A DNA stretch of 64,000 nt from positions 620,001 through 684,000 of the forward strand of contig NZ_CP041764.1 in the NCBI RefSeq assembly GCF_009817885.1, written 5' to 3'. The translations under genes and the position numbers were made by a program. Under the pieces are notes generated by a model that saw only the letters and a list, made by a program, of their open reading frames with translations, had not been told where the DNA came from and did not search any database. Below, piece after piece: positions 53,852-62,848 of this stretch (the first letter of the stretch is position 1; the number at the start of each line of letters is the position of its first letter). This stretch comes from Serratia rhizosphaerae. Its GTDB lineage: Bacteria; Pseudomonadota; Gammaproteobacteria; Enterobacterales; Enterobacteriaceae.

Positions 53852-54829
53852 ATGACTCAAGATTTTACATTTACGATTAAGCGCAGCCAGTTTGATGAAA
53901 ACTATAACCCTGCCGAAAGCACGCGTATCACCACCAACTTTGCCAACCTGGCCAGAGGGCAAAACCGCCAGGAAAACCTGCGCAATACGCTCACGATGAT
54001 GAACAATCGCTTCAATAACCTGGCCTATTGGGATAACCCGAAAAGCGATCGTTATGCTGTCGAGCTGGACATTATTTCCGTTGAGATGCGCATAGAGGGG
54101 AGCGGTGCGGCTTTCCCCGTGATTGAAATATTGCAAACCCATATCGTCGACAAGAAAACCGACGAACGTATTGAAGGTATCGTCGGCAATAATTTCTCTT
54201 CCTACGTGCGGGATTATGACTTCAGCGTGTTGCTGTTGGATCACAACAAAAACAAAGCAGACTTCAACATTCCGGAGAATTTTGGCGTATTGCACGGCAA
54301 CATCTTCAAATACTTCGTTAACTCACGCGAATATCAGGAAAGCTTTAAAAAACAACCGGTGATCTGTTTAAGCATCTCAAACAAAGACACCTATCACCGG
54401 ACGGGCAACCAGCACCCGGTATTGGGCATCGAGTACCGGCAGGATCGCTCTTCGCTGACCGACCAATATTTCAAAAAAATGGGCCTGCAGGTGCGCTATT
54501 TCATGCCGCCAAACAGCGTTGCGCCGTTGGCATTTTATTTCTCCGGCGACTTACTGCGTGATTACTCTGACCTGGAGTTAATCGGCACCATCAGCACGAT
54601 GGAGACGTTCCAAAAGATTTACCGCCCGGAGATTTACAATGCGAACTCTGCCGCCGGTCTGTGCTACCAGCCCAGCCTGAATAATCAGGACCATTCGCTG
54701 ACGAAAATTGTTTATGACCGGGAAGAACGCAGCCGGCTGGCTATCGAGCAGGGAAAATTTACCGAAGAGCACTTTATCAAACCATACCAGAATATTCTTG
54801 AGCAATGGTCTGCTAACTACGCGCTTTGA
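53852..54829 (+). CDS. mesX: MesX (DUF1852), partner of folate-independent methionine synthase MesD
   Basis: 325 residues from the ATG at 53852, where the family starts (MTQDFTFTIKRSQFDENYNP); an in-frame ATG at 53762 would add 30 non-family residues. Contains the DUF1852 signatures STRITTNFANLARGQ, NTLTMMNNRFNNLAYWDNP and MPPNSVAPLAFYFSGDLLRDYSDLELIGTISTMETFQKIYRPE. MesX is required with MesD for a folate-independent methionine synthesis reported in Acinetobacter and relatives; it is thought to supply the methyl group by an oxygen-dependent reaction. 29 bp before mesD. Confidence 0.88.
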   Translation: MTQDFTFTIKRSQFDENYNPAESTRITTNFANLARGQNRQENLRNTLTMMNNRFNNLAYWDNPKSDRYAVELDIISVEMRIEGSGAAFPVIEILQTHIVDKKTDERIEGIVGNNFSSYVRDYDFSVLLLDHNKNKADFNIPENFGVLHGNIFKYFVNSREYQESFKKQPVICLSISNKDTYHRTGNQHPVLGIEYRQDRSSLTDQYFKKMGLQVRYFMPPNSVAPLAFYFSGDLLRDYSDLELIGTISTMETFQKIYRPEIYNANSAAGLCYQPSLNNQDHSLTKIVYDREERSRLAIEQGKFTEEHFIKPYQNILEQWSANYAL

Positions 54830-54858
54830 TTAACCAAAAAATAGAAGGCTATCTGATT

Positions 54859-55881
54859 ATGAAAACATTGCTCCCGACCTCCACCGCCGGCAGCCTGCCT
54901 AAACCTTCCTGGCTGGCGCAGCCTGAGACGCTGTGGTCTCCCTGGAAGTTGCAAAATGAAGAGTTAATCACGGGCAAACAGGATGCGCTGCGCCTGTCTC
55001 TGGACGATCAGCTGCGGGCAGGGATTGATATTGTCAGTGACGGTGAGCAAACGCGTCAGCACTTTGTCACCACGTTTATTGAACACCTGAGCGGCGTTGA
55101 TTTTGAACAGCGTCAGGTGGTTAAAATCCGTAATCGTTATGATGCGAGCGTGCCGACCGTGGTTAGCGCCGTGGAACGCCAGAAACCCGTGTTTGTTGAA
55201 GACGCCAAATTCTTACGTCAGCTCACCAAACAGCCGATTAAATGGGCCCTGCCCGGCCCGATGACGATGATCGATACGCTGTATGACAACCACTATAAAA
55301 GCCGTGAAAAGCTGGCCTGGGAATTTGCCAAAATCCTCAATCAGGAAGCCAAGGAGTTAGAAGCCGCCGGCGTCGATATCATCCAGTTTGACGAGCCTGC
55401 GTTTAACGTTTTCTTTGATGAGGTGAACGACTGGGGCATCGCCGCGCTGGAAAGGGCCATTGAAGGCCTGAAATGTGAAACGGCGGTGCATATCTGCTAC
55501 GGATACGGCATCAAAGCCAATACCGATTGGAAGAAGACGCTGGGTTCCGAGTGGCGACAGTATGAAGAAGCGTTTCCCAAGCTGCAAAAATCCAATATCG
55601 ACATCATCTCGCTGGAGTGCCACAACTCGCACGTTCCGATGGATCTGCTGGAACTGATTCGCGGCAAAAAAGTGATGGTCGGCGCCATTGACGTGGCGAC
55701 CAACGTTATCGAAACGCCCGAGGAAGTGGCCGATACCTTGCGTAAAGCGCTGCAGTTCGTCGATGCCGACAAGCTCTATCCGTCAACCAACTGCGGCATG
55801 GCGCCGCTGGCCCGTCAGGTCGCCAGCGGCAAGCTGCGCGCGTTAAGCGCCGGCGCGGAAATCATCCGCCGCGAGCTGTAA
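54859..55881 (+). CDS. mesD: Folate-independent methionine synthase MesD (core MetE-like)
   Basis: 340 residues from the ATG at 54859, AAGG upstream. It corresponds to the catalytic C-terminal half of MetE only. Zinc ligands His211, Cys213 (HICYGYG), Glu253 (SLECHNS) and Cys312 (STNCGM) are all present. It lacks the N-terminal domain that binds methyltetrahydrofolate polyglutamate. In MesD enzymes methyl transfer to homocysteine uses a donor made with MesX. Operon ends at a strong terminator. Confidence 0.9.
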   Translation: MKTLLPTSTAGSLPKPSWLAQPETLWSPWKLQNEELITGKQDALRLSLDDQLRAGIDIVSDGEQTRQHFVTTFIEHLSGVDFEQRQVVKIRNRYDASVPTVVSAVERQKPVFVEDAKFLRQLTKQPIKWALPGPMTMIDTLYDNHYKSREKLAWEFAKILNQEAKELEAAGVDIIQFDEPAFNVFFDEVNDWGIAALERAIEGLKCETAVHICYGYGIKANTDWKKTLGSEWRQYEEAFPKLQKSNIDIISLECHNSHVPMDLLELIRGKKVMVGAIDVATNVIETPEEVADTLRKALQFVDADKLYPSTNCGMAPLARQVASGKLRALSAGAEIIRREL

Positions 55882-55920
55882 GCCGGCGCGCATTGCCAGG
55901 CGTTTGCAGGCGCACCCCAT

Positions 55921-55953
55921 ATCAGGCGATCGGCAGCGATCGCCTGATTTTTT
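55921..55953 (+). terminator. Rho-independent terminator after mesD
   Basis: Twelve-base arms ATCAGGCGATCG / CGATCGCCTGAT (55921-55932, 55937-55948), loop GCAG, then TTTTTT. Confidence 0.95.
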
Positions 55954-56454
55954 CTGCCCGCCATGTCGTTTAGGGTACCGGCTGCCGGCACATCCTTATC
56001 ATCATGCCCCCAGGGAACAACAGAGAAGTACTGATAACAATTGCAACGAAAATCATAAGAATCACTTGACCATTTAACGTCCATCCCCCGCCAATCCCCC
56101 GGTTCGTGACCTGATGTATAGAGTATCCGACGCCGCTCGTTATGCAGCGTAATCGCCGATCGCCACGCCCATGCCACAGTGCAGTACGGCGATGGCCTAT
56201 ACACCATGCCAGCCGCCAGCGTATGGCGTCAGTCAGGTCAAAACTAGCCATACCGGCCAGGCTTTACTATAGTTAAAACAATCTTAACATTTGTGTGATT
56301 TTCCTTCCCTTATTGAAGGCCTTTGACATGCGGATTGGAGTAAACAAAAGCGGGATAAGCAGAAATACCAATAATCAAGTTGATGACACCATTAGCACCA
56401 TTAAGAAGATTGCGTTCAATTTACGTACTATTTAAATATTAATATGGGGGTTTC
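55954..56454. other. Intergenic region, becomes AT-rich toward orphan ORF
   Basis: About 500 bp without a gene. Composition shifts from GC-rich to clearly AT-rich near 56270. SD TATGGGGG precedes the next ATG. No repeat or RNA recognised. Confidence 0.4.
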
Positions 56455-57249
56455 ATGCTACACGTGAAGATTTTCGAAAAAAATGAAGTTTATGGAAATA
56501 ATGTTGTCAACTTACTCAGCGATCTGCACGAAAAAATATTCTCCCCTCCCGGTAACATCACGTCAGATGACATCATCTCGGCGTATATCCACCCTGCCGC
56601 GACCATCAGCAAAATTGCCATTTATTATGATGATAGGATCCCCGTTGGCTTTATGTGCATGCAGAGATACGAAATAGAAATAGATAAAAAAAAGTTAAAC
56701 GTTTTTCGCAGTCAGGTAGGGTTATTGAAAGATTACAGAAACAAAAACATCGTTAAATTAACCTACTTAAGATTTGTGATTTCAGAAATGTTACGCACCC
56801 CAAGAAAATCACTCTTCTTTGAACTATGCATCCACCCCTCCAGCTATTGTTCAATACTCAAGAAAGGTTGCAACAGAAATAAAGCATGGCCAACAAAGGA
56901 AAATGCGCACCAAAATAGACCGATGAAGGATCTGTGTGAGACATTACTCAACAAGTTTGATCTGGAGATAAAAAAAGAAAATGGCGTCTTGATTCATAAC
57001 GATGGACTAGGGCCAACCCGTGTCGAAAAAAAACCGAAAGGGGATATAAGTAGTGACGCTAAATTTTTTATAGAGACAAACCCCGGCTATGTCAACGGCG
57101 ATGGACTAGCCATCATTTTAAGCCTTTCAGTGAAAGATATTCTGGTTAACATCTTCCACCAGACGTTGAGTAAAATAAATCGTAAATTGATTATCAGACC
57201 GGCTCATGGTCAAGAGGAATCCCCTCAAGAGAAACCTAATGAAATATAA
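56455..57249 (+). CDS. AT-rich orphan, possible GNAT-fold acetyltransferase
   Basis: 264 residues (MLHVKIFEKNEVYGNNVVNLL ... KPNEI). The stretch VGFMCMQRYEIEIDKKKLNVFRSQVGLLKDYRNKNIVKLTYLRFVISEML resembles the beta4-loop-alpha3 of GNAT enzymes (Q-x-x-R/K-N-K-N-I). No certain family. Base composition is clearly lower in GC than its neighbours, so it was probably gained by transfer. Confidence 0.6.
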   Translation: MLHVKIFEKNEVYGNNVVNLLSDLHEKIFSPPGNITSDDIISAYIHPAATISKIAIYYDDRIPVGFMCMQRYEIEIDKKKLNVFRSQVGLLKDYRNKNIVKLTYLRFVISEMLRTPRKSLFFELCIHPSSYCSILKKGCNRNKAWPTKENAHQNRPMKDLCETLLNKFDLEIKKENGVLIHNDGLGPTRVEKKPKGDISSDAKFFIETNPGYVNGDGLAIILSLSVKDILVNIFHQTLSKINRKLIIRPAHGQEESPQEKPNEI

Positions 57250-57317
57250 TGTTCACTGCCGCTTTTGCGATAGGCAGAAATGCATAACAGGAAAGCACGC
57301 CACCGGACTCCATGGCG

Positions 57318-57455
57318 TTTGATAGCCAGGACGCTGCAATCTGGCGAGCTGGTCAGCGTATTGCCAGACTACCGGTTACCTGACCGCTTCCTTTATGCCG
57401 TCTATCCCGATGCGCGCTTTATCCCACGGAGGGTCAGAAACATCAGCCGCGCGAT
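57318..57455 (+). pseudogene. C-terminal remnant of a LysR regulator
   Basis: Encodes LIARTLQSGELVSVLPDYRLPDRFLYAVYPDARFIPRRVRN, the conserved end of a LysR substrate-binding domain (usually ...GRLVRVLPDY...IYAVYP...). The DNA-binding and most of the effector domain are missing. It runs into the 3' end of the convergent hydrolase gene. Confidence 0.7.
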
Positions 57456-58699
57456 CGGGCAATTGCTGCCAGGAATTCTGCCATCGCCGCCGTCACCGCC
57501 CGTGCCGCTTCAGTCGGCGGATGATGACCCGTGCCGGCCAGGATGAGCAGACGGGCTTCAGGGATCAGTCCTGCCATCTCCTGGCTCAGCCCAACAGGGG
57601 TGGCCATGTCCTGTTCGCCACAGATGACCAGCGTCGGCGCCGTGATGCCTGGCAGTAGTGCTGTGATATCACCGCGCTCAAAAACCGCGGCGTCCAATGC
57701 AAGCGCTAATCCTGCGCGGCTGTGAGACTGCATAATACGGCGCTCTCGGACGGCCTCTGCCTGATTATTCTGCAGCCAGCGTTCGCTGTTGATATAACCC
57801 TGAAGGCGTTTAAATAAATCTTCACGCTCAGCGTCTGAACCGGTGAGCAGAATTGCACGCTGTTCGCGCCAGTTTTGCAGACGTTCAGGGTATTCCGCTC
57901 TGGCGCTGGTGCCAATCAGCACCAAACCGGACACCCGCTGCGGATAGTGTGCGGCGAGTCTGATGGCGGCCATTCCCCCCTGACTCTGTCCAATAACGGT
58001 CACTTTGCCCAGTGACAGTTCCTGGATCATTAACGCCAAATCCCTGCTCAGGTCATCAAGTGTCCAGCCGGCGGGATTGTACTCGCTCTGACCGTGTCCC
58101 GGCATGTCCAAAACAATACAGCGGTGCGACTTACTCAAGGCCTCAAACTGCGCAGAGAAAATTTCATGATTGGCGAACAGCCCGTGGGCAAAAAGCAGCG
58201 TCGGCCCTTCCCCGATATCGCGGTAACGATACAGCGTGCCATTAATTCTCACCTGCTGAAGTTGCCATTCATCGTCGGCGTCAAAGGCCCTGCCAAGCAA
58301 CGCGGAATCCTCAAACATTTGATAACGGGTTATTTTCGACGCTGATACCTTAAAATGAATGATCATATCGCTGCCTACCGCATTGCCCGTACTCAGCACG
58401 ATATGACGAAAGCGGCCCAGTACCAGAACGCTGTCATGATGGGCAATCATTTCACTGATGGAGAAATCCAGCGGCCTGAAGTGCTGCGGGAAAGATTGCA
58501 GCCAGCGTCTGACCTGTTCCACGCCCTGTAACAATCCGACGGTGGATACTTCCGGCACGCCGTCAATATGCCACACGACATTGTCATCAAGCAGGCTGAC
58601 AATGTCCTCCACCTTTCCTGCGGCAAATGCCGCCAGATAAGCCTCGACGATCTTTCTTGCGCTCAGTCCCTGCATATCATGAGTGTTGCTTGCTTCCAT
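57443..58699 (-). CDS. SnoaL-like / alpha-beta hydrolase fusion protein
   Basis: 418 residues. Residues about 12-130 form an NTF2/SnoaL-like domain (ARKIVEAYLAAFAAGKVEDIVSLLDDNVVWHIDG). Residues about 150-415 form an alpha/beta hydrolase: oxyanion HGLF (172-175), nucleophile elbow GQSQG with Ser239, acid in VICGEQDMATP and His in LAGTGHHPP. The two folds are normally separate enzymes. A hydrolysis or ring-opening reaction on an aromatic or polyketide-like compound is possible but not shown. Divergent from a LysR gene. Confidence 0.86.
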   Translation of the reverse strand: MEASNTHDMQGLSARKIVEAYLAAFAAGKVEDIVSLLDDNVVWHIDGVPEVSTVGLLQGVEQVRRWLQSFPQHFRPLDFSISEMIAHHDSVLVLGRFRHIVLSTGNAVGSDMIIHFKVSASKITRYQMFEDSALLGRAFDADDEWQLQQVRINGTLYRYRDIGEGPTLLFAHGLFANHEIFSAQFEALSKSHRCIVLDMPGHGQSEYNPAGWTLDDLSRDLALMIQELSLGKVTVIGQSQGGMAAIRLAAHYPQRVSGLVLIGTSARAEYPERLQNWREQRAILLTGSDAEREDLFKRLQGYINSERWLQNNQAEAVRERRIMQSHSRAGLALALDAAVFERGDITALLPGITAPTLVICGEQDMATPVGLSQEMAGLIPEARLLILAGTGHHPPTEAARAVTAAMAEFLAAIARSRG

Positions 58700-58747
58700 C
58701 TGATTATTCCTCGTAAAAAAGAATGAATACCTTGCTGAAAGTTTATT

Positions 58748-58806
58748 TTTTCCATATTTTGAAAACTACAGATAAAATCAGCCAATTATTTTCCAAAAAT
58801 AGAAAA
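58748..58806. promoter_or_regulatory. Two TTTTC-N8-GAAAA boxes, candidate LysR operators
   Basis: TTTTC-N8-GAAAA occurs at 58748-58765 and 58789-58806, exactly 41 bp apart (about four helical turns), between the divergent hydrolase and LysR genes. Spacing suits a LysR tetramer that bends DNA. Confidence 0.6.
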
Positions 58807-58825
58807 TGGTATGCGTGGAATAAAT

Positions 58826-59701
58826 ATGGACTGGAACGATTTACGCTTCTTTTTAGCTGTCGCGCGCACAAACAGCCTCACCAAAACGGCTATTAAGCTG
58901 AACGTCAGTCAGTCGACGGTGTCACGCAGGATTAGCACACTTGAAAGCAGTCTACAGACCTGCCTGTTCCTCCATCATCAGACCGGATACTTTCTTACCG
59001 ATGCCGGCCAGGAGGTGCTCAGATATGCTGAAGAGGTGGAAGGCAAGGTGATAACGCTGGAGAAAAAAATCTCCGGGCGGGACCTGACACCGACAGGAAC
59101 CGTACGGCTGGCGACGGCAGTAACGCTGGCAAACCACCTGATTATTCCGGCGTTGCCACGCTTCCGGGCCCGCTATCCCGGCATCACTCTGGAGCTTATC
59201 ACCGGTGTAAATACCGTATCGGTGGTGCGCAATGATGCCGATATTGCCCTGCGGCTGGTCCGTCCCGAACAGAACACCTTAAAGATACGCAAGGCGGGTA
59301 CGGTGGCCTCTGCGGTGTACGGTGCCGAGGCCTATGTTCGTGAGCATCCTGCGCCCGTCGATAACCCAACGGCAGACCGCAGTTTTATCACCTGGGACAG
59401 GTCATTCAGCCATCTCCCTGCCGCCAGATGGCTCAATGAACACTTCCCTGACCGGGCGTCGTCATTAGCCTTGACCAGTCTGGTCACCCAGATTGCCGCA
59501 GTAAAAGCGGGGCTGGGGCTGGCGGTGTTGCCCTGTTTCATTGCCGCGCAAAACAACGAGCTGGTGGAAGTCATCCCGACACAACAGGTGTTTTCTGAGG
59601 AACTGTGGCTGGTCAGTCATACCGACCTGGTCGCATCTTCACGGATCAGAGTAGTGGCCGACTTTTTAATGGAGATTATTAACGAAGCTCATCTGGCATA
59701 A
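58826..59701 (+). CDS. LysR-family regulator divergent from hydrolase fusion
   Basis: About 291 residues from the ATG at 58826 (TGGA upstream); an in-frame ATG 15 bases earlier is possible. Starts MDWNDLRFFLAVARTNSLTKTAIKLNVSQSTVSRRISTLES, a clear LysR HTH, then a substrate-binding domain. Probably controls the divergent SnoaL-hydrolase gene through the two boxes between them. Confidence 0.88.
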   Translation: MDWNDLRFFLAVARTNSLTKTAIKLNVSQSTVSRRISTLESSLQTCLFLHHQTGYFLTDAGQEVLRYAEEVEGKVITLEKKISGRDLTPTGTVRLATAVTLANHLIIPALPRFRARYPGITLELITGVNTVSVVRNDADIALRLVRPEQNTLKIRKAGTVASAVYGAEAYVREHPAPVDNPTADRSFITWDRSFSHLPAARWLNEHFPDRASSLALTSLVTQIAAVKAGLGLAVLPCFIAAQNNELVEVIPTQQVFSEELWLVSHTDLVASSRIRVVADFLMEIINEAHLA

Positions 59702-59932
59702 GCTGGCCGGGTTAGTGCAAGCCGCTGCCGGCGCATCGCGGCCATAGCCCCGCCTTCATCCGCGCTGAGCAAACAGCCGACGTTCTGTGTTAAGTAAAGA
59801 TTCACTGTGCCGTCCGGACTCTCTGTGTGAACTGCCCGCTGACGCCCGCGGCCGGTAGACGTAATATTCTCCTGCCGTCCCGTTTTGGGATATATTGTGA
59901 CTATTATTTCTTGCTAACAGGTAACATCGGCA

Positions 59933-60280
59933 ATGGCTTTTATCCCCAAAAACTACGCGCGGCTGGAAAGCGGCTACCGTGAAAAAGCACTCAAAATCTA
60001 TCCGTGGGTATGCGGCCGCTGCTCACGGGAGTTTGTTTATTCAAACCTGCGTGAATTAACGGTTCACCATATCGATCACGACCACACCAATAACCCGGAA
60101 GACGGCAGCAACTGGGAGCTGCTGTGCCTGTACTGCCACGATCACGAACACTCGAAGTACACGGAAGCCGACCAGTACGGCACCACCGTTGTGGCGGGGG
60201 AAGACGCGCAGAAAGATGTCGGCGCGGCCACCTACAACCCGTTTGCCGAGCTACAGGCAATGATGAACAAGAAGAAATAA
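59933..60280 (+). CDS. yajD: YajD-family HNH protein
   Basis: 115 residues, same length as E. coli YajD. Zinc CxxC pairs (CGRCSREF, CLYCHDHEH) flank the HNH core LTVHHIDHDHTNNPEDGSNWELLCLYCH. A putative nuclease fold; the cellular role is not known. Confidence 0.92.
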   Translation: MAFIPKNYARLESGYREKALKIYPWVCGRCSREFVYSNLRELTVHHIDHDHTNNPEDGSNWELLCLYCHDHEHSKYTEADQYGTTVVAGEDAQKDVGAATYNPFAELQAMMNKKK

Positions 60281-60324
60281 GAGCGGGTCTGTCAGTTGCT
60301 GACTTGGGCTGCCCCATCAGGCGG

Positions 60325-60343
60325 TTATGGGCGAGGAGCGGAC
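60325..60343. repeat. Dispersed repeat, right arm, copy C
   Basis: TTATGGGCGAGGAGCGGAC, one base from the arm GCTATGAGCGAGGAGCGGAC. Confidence 0.55.
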
Positions 60344-60435
60344 GCTGCGATTTAAAGACATCAGGCGAAGCGCGGATTCGCCAACCGGCGGGAAATCCGC
60401 TATTATCCGCTGCCACTCTCCCCCCGGGCAGCCTG

Positions 60436-61134
60436 ATGTCTACGATTATCGATACCTTTATTGCCCCGCCGTGCCATGAGCAGATAGACATCCTCTATCA
60501 GGACGATCACCTGGCGATAATTAATAAACCCGCCGGGCTACTCAGCCTCTCCGGCAAAAATCCGCAAAATCTCGATTCGGTGCATCATCGGCTGGTACAG
60601 CTATTCCCCGGCTGTACGCTGGTTCACCGCCTGGATTTCGGCACCTCCGGGCTGATGGTGATTGCCCGCAATAAGGCAATCAATGCCGCCCTCTGCCGGC
60701 AGTTCAGCCAGCGCACGGTAACCAAGGTGTACGGCGCTCTGCTCTGCGGGCATCTGGACAACAACGAAGGGGTGATAGACGCAGCGATAGCCAAAGACCC
60801 GGCGCTGTTCCCGCTGATGTCGATTTGCTCAACCCACGGCAAACCCGCCAGATCCCGCTATCGGGTCATCGAACGTTATGAACATACGGTGGAGGATGGG
60901 CGGTTACTGCCGGTGACGCGGGTACAGCTGATCCCGGAGAGCGGGCGTACTCATCAGTTACGCATTCACTGCCAGCTGCTGGGCCACCCGATTCTGGGCT
61001 GCGACCTGTATGGCGGCCTGCTGCCGCCGGGCACCGAACGGACGCCGCGGATGATGCTGCACGCCAGCGAGCTGCATATTGTTCATCCCGTCAGTGGGGA
61101 AGCACTTAATATCCGGCATGCCTGCCCGTTCTGA
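60436..61134 (+). CDS. RluA-family pseudouridine synthase
   Basis: 232 residues from the ATG at 60436; longer in-frame starts overlap yajD and have no family sequence. The catalytic motif HRLDFGTSG places the active Asp at 67, and ESGRTHQLRIH is the conserved RluA uridine-binding motif. No S4 domain, as in RluA and TruC. Target RNA and position cannot be assigned from sequence alone. Confidence 0.9.
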   Translation: MSTIIDTFIAPPCHEQIDILYQDDHLAIINKPAGLLSLSGKNPQNLDSVHHRLVQLFPGCTLVHRLDFGTSGLMVIARNKAINAALCRQFSQRTVTKVYGALLCGHLDNNEGVIDAAIAKDPALFPLMSICSTHGKPARSRYRVIERYEHTVEDGRLLPVTRVQLIPESGRTHQLRIHCQLLGHPILGCDLYGGLLPPGTERTPRMMLHASELHIVHPVSGEALNIRHACPF

Positions 61135-61199
61135 CCACGTCGGCTGCGGTATGAAAAGTCCGTCAGGACTTTCCATACGCCGGCAGCGGCAACACGTGC

Positions 61200-61739
61200 T
61201 TACCACATCAAATCGTCAGGCACTTTAAAGTCGGCATACGGATCGTCTTCATCCTGCTCTTCCTCACTCAGCGCGCTGTTTAACACAATGCTGTTTGCAT
61301 CGCGCTGGGCAATTTTATCGGCGACGCTGGCGGGGATAATGGCGTATTCACTCTCGCCGTTGCTATCAACGGCCAAACGCGCGATGGCAAGACGGCCGCT
61401 GATCAACTGGGTTTGCGTGGTCTTATCCACATACACTTTTTTAATCAGACTGCCATCGGTGAAGTTAAAGCCGATATCGCCCTTTGCCGGCACGATACGG
61501 TTCATCTCAATCAGCTGCTTCACCTGCGCCTTGTACTCTTTGGCTAACGCCGCCTGCTTTTGCTGCTCGCTAAGCTGCTTATCGCGCTCCAGCTGCGCTT
61601 TTTTATTCTCTTCCACCGCCTCTCTGGCCTCACGCGCCTGAACCCGTGATTTTTTCGCCGTGCGTTGGACCTTGGCCGCCTTTTTGCTGGTCACCAGCCC
61701 TGCCTTCAGCAGCTGCTCTTGTAAGGTGAGTTTTGCCAT
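61200..61739 (-). CDS. yaiL: DUF2058 family protein (YaiL)
   Basis: 179 residues from the ATG at 61739, the length of E. coli YaiL. The N-terminus AKLTLQEQLLKAGLVTSKKAAKVQRTAKKSRVQAREAREAVEENKKAQLERDKQL is a highly charged helix, followed by a beta-rich part (KGDIGFNFTDGSLIKKVYVD). Upstream in-frame sequence is low-complexity and not family. Reported as a ribosome-associated or nucleoid-type protein in surveys; function unclear. Confidence 0.9.
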   Translation of the reverse strand: MAKLTLQEQLLKAGLVTSKKAAKVQRTAKKSRVQAREAREAVEENKKAQLERDKQLSEQQKQAALAKEYKAQVKQLIEMNRIVPAKGDIGFNFTDGSLIKKVYVDKTTQTQLISGRLAIARLAVDSNGESEYAIIPASVADKIAQRDANSIVLNSALSEEEQDEDDPYADFKVPDDLMW

Positions 61740-62088
61740 CTTCGTTTCTGAACCCGTTGAGAAATTTGTGGGGATTATAGCGGTATTGGTGGAGGGGGAG
61801 CTAGGGTTGTGTGGTTTGGGCGGGGAGTGGGGAGAACTGAGAGGAGTGAGCCGGGGCGGGAGTGAACTGAGTGCAATGTCCACGCCCGACATAAAGCTAA
61901 GCGGCAGCTATGAGCGAGAAGCGGAAGGTTACACTCATCACCACCACAGATGACCGCATTACGAATATAGCGCTGTATTAATCAATATGGGACAGTTCAA
62001 CTTAAGCGTGTACGCTTACTTTGTACTAAGATGCTTATCCAACAGATGCTTTAAGATATCGTCTCAGGATCAAGATGGATTTATCTAC
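61740..62088. other. Intergenic region with repeat copy D and YafY-side promoter
   Basis: About 350 bp. It contains repeat copy D (61875-61927) and a palindrome TAAGCGT-GT-ACGCTTA (62003-62018) just before the AT-rich YafY-type gene, a candidate operator. The middle part (61780-61860) is G-rich and shows no gene. Confidence 0.5.
61875..61927. repeat. Dispersed inverted-arm repeat, copy D
   Basis: Diverged but complete: AATGTCCACGCCCGACAT on the left and GCTATGAGCGAGAAGCGGAAG on the right. It lies at the junction between yaiL and the AT-rich YafY/SDR cassette. Confidence 0.6.
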
Positions 62089-62778
62089 ATGACCAGAACA
62101 GAAAGGCTTCTCGAATTACTACAGATATTAAGGGCGCAAAGATATCCGATTACTGCATCCACTCTCTCTGAAAGATTAGAAATAAGTGTGCGCTCCCTTT
62201 ACAGAGATATAAAAACGCTACAGCATCAAGGAGTGTGCATTGAAGGTGGTGCTGGAATTGGTTATATCGTTAAGTCTGACTTTCATTTACCCCCCTTAAA
62301 CCTTTCTCATGAAGAAATTAATGCTATTACACTTGGGTTAAATTGGGTATCTCATAATACTGATTGTGATTTCAAAAATACGGCAAGAAATGCACTTGCC
62401 AAAATACACGCCGTCATTTCCGATACATTAAAAAATCTCATTGAGAATCAATCCTATCTGATCGGTCCTTCAGAAAATAATGAGATATTTTTTGAAGGCA
62501 TCCGCAATGCTATTAAAAAGCGAAAGAGAATCAAAATAAAATATTGTGACAAGAAAAATAGTTACTCCTCTCGAGTCATATGGCCCATTGGATTGGTATA
62601 TATGGAGTCATGCTGGCTTTTGGTTGCATGGTGTGAGATGAGAAATGATTTTCGTCATTTTAGAACTGATAAAATTGAAGAGATGGTACAACTGGATTCC
62701 ATATATGGTGAAAGCAGGACGGCTTTATTGAAAAAATGGAGAATAAAAGAAGGAATCTGCGAGGGTAAAGAGTACTGA
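62089..62778 (+). CDS. YafY-family WYL transcriptional regulator
   Basis: 229 residues from the ATG at 62089. N-terminal winged HTH (MTRTERLLELLQILRAQRYPITASTLSERLEISVRSLYRDIKTLQHQG), then a WYL-type sensor domain (YCDKKNSYSSRVIWPIGLVYMESCWLLVAWC, RHFRTDKIEEM). AT-rich and directly upstream of the SDR gene, so probably its regulator. The upstream in-frame start at 61987 gives no family sequence. WYL domains bind small ligands or nucleotides. Confidence 0.88.
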   Translation: MTRTERLLELLQILRAQRYPITASTLSERLEISVRSLYRDIKTLQHQGVCIEGGAGIGYIVKSDFHLPPLNLSHEEINAITLGLNWVSHNTDCDFKNTARNALAKIHAVISDTLKNLIENQSYLIGPSENNEIFFEGIRNAIKKRKRIKIKYCDKKNSYSSRVIWPIGLVYMESCWLLVAWCEMRNDFRHFRTDKIEEMVQLDSIYGESRTALLKKWRIKEGICEGKEY

Positions 62779-62848
62779 CAAAAACTGTCACAGCTTATTT
62801 GTATACTACTCCAAATGAAAGACTCAATTCTACTTCATAGGGGGAATT

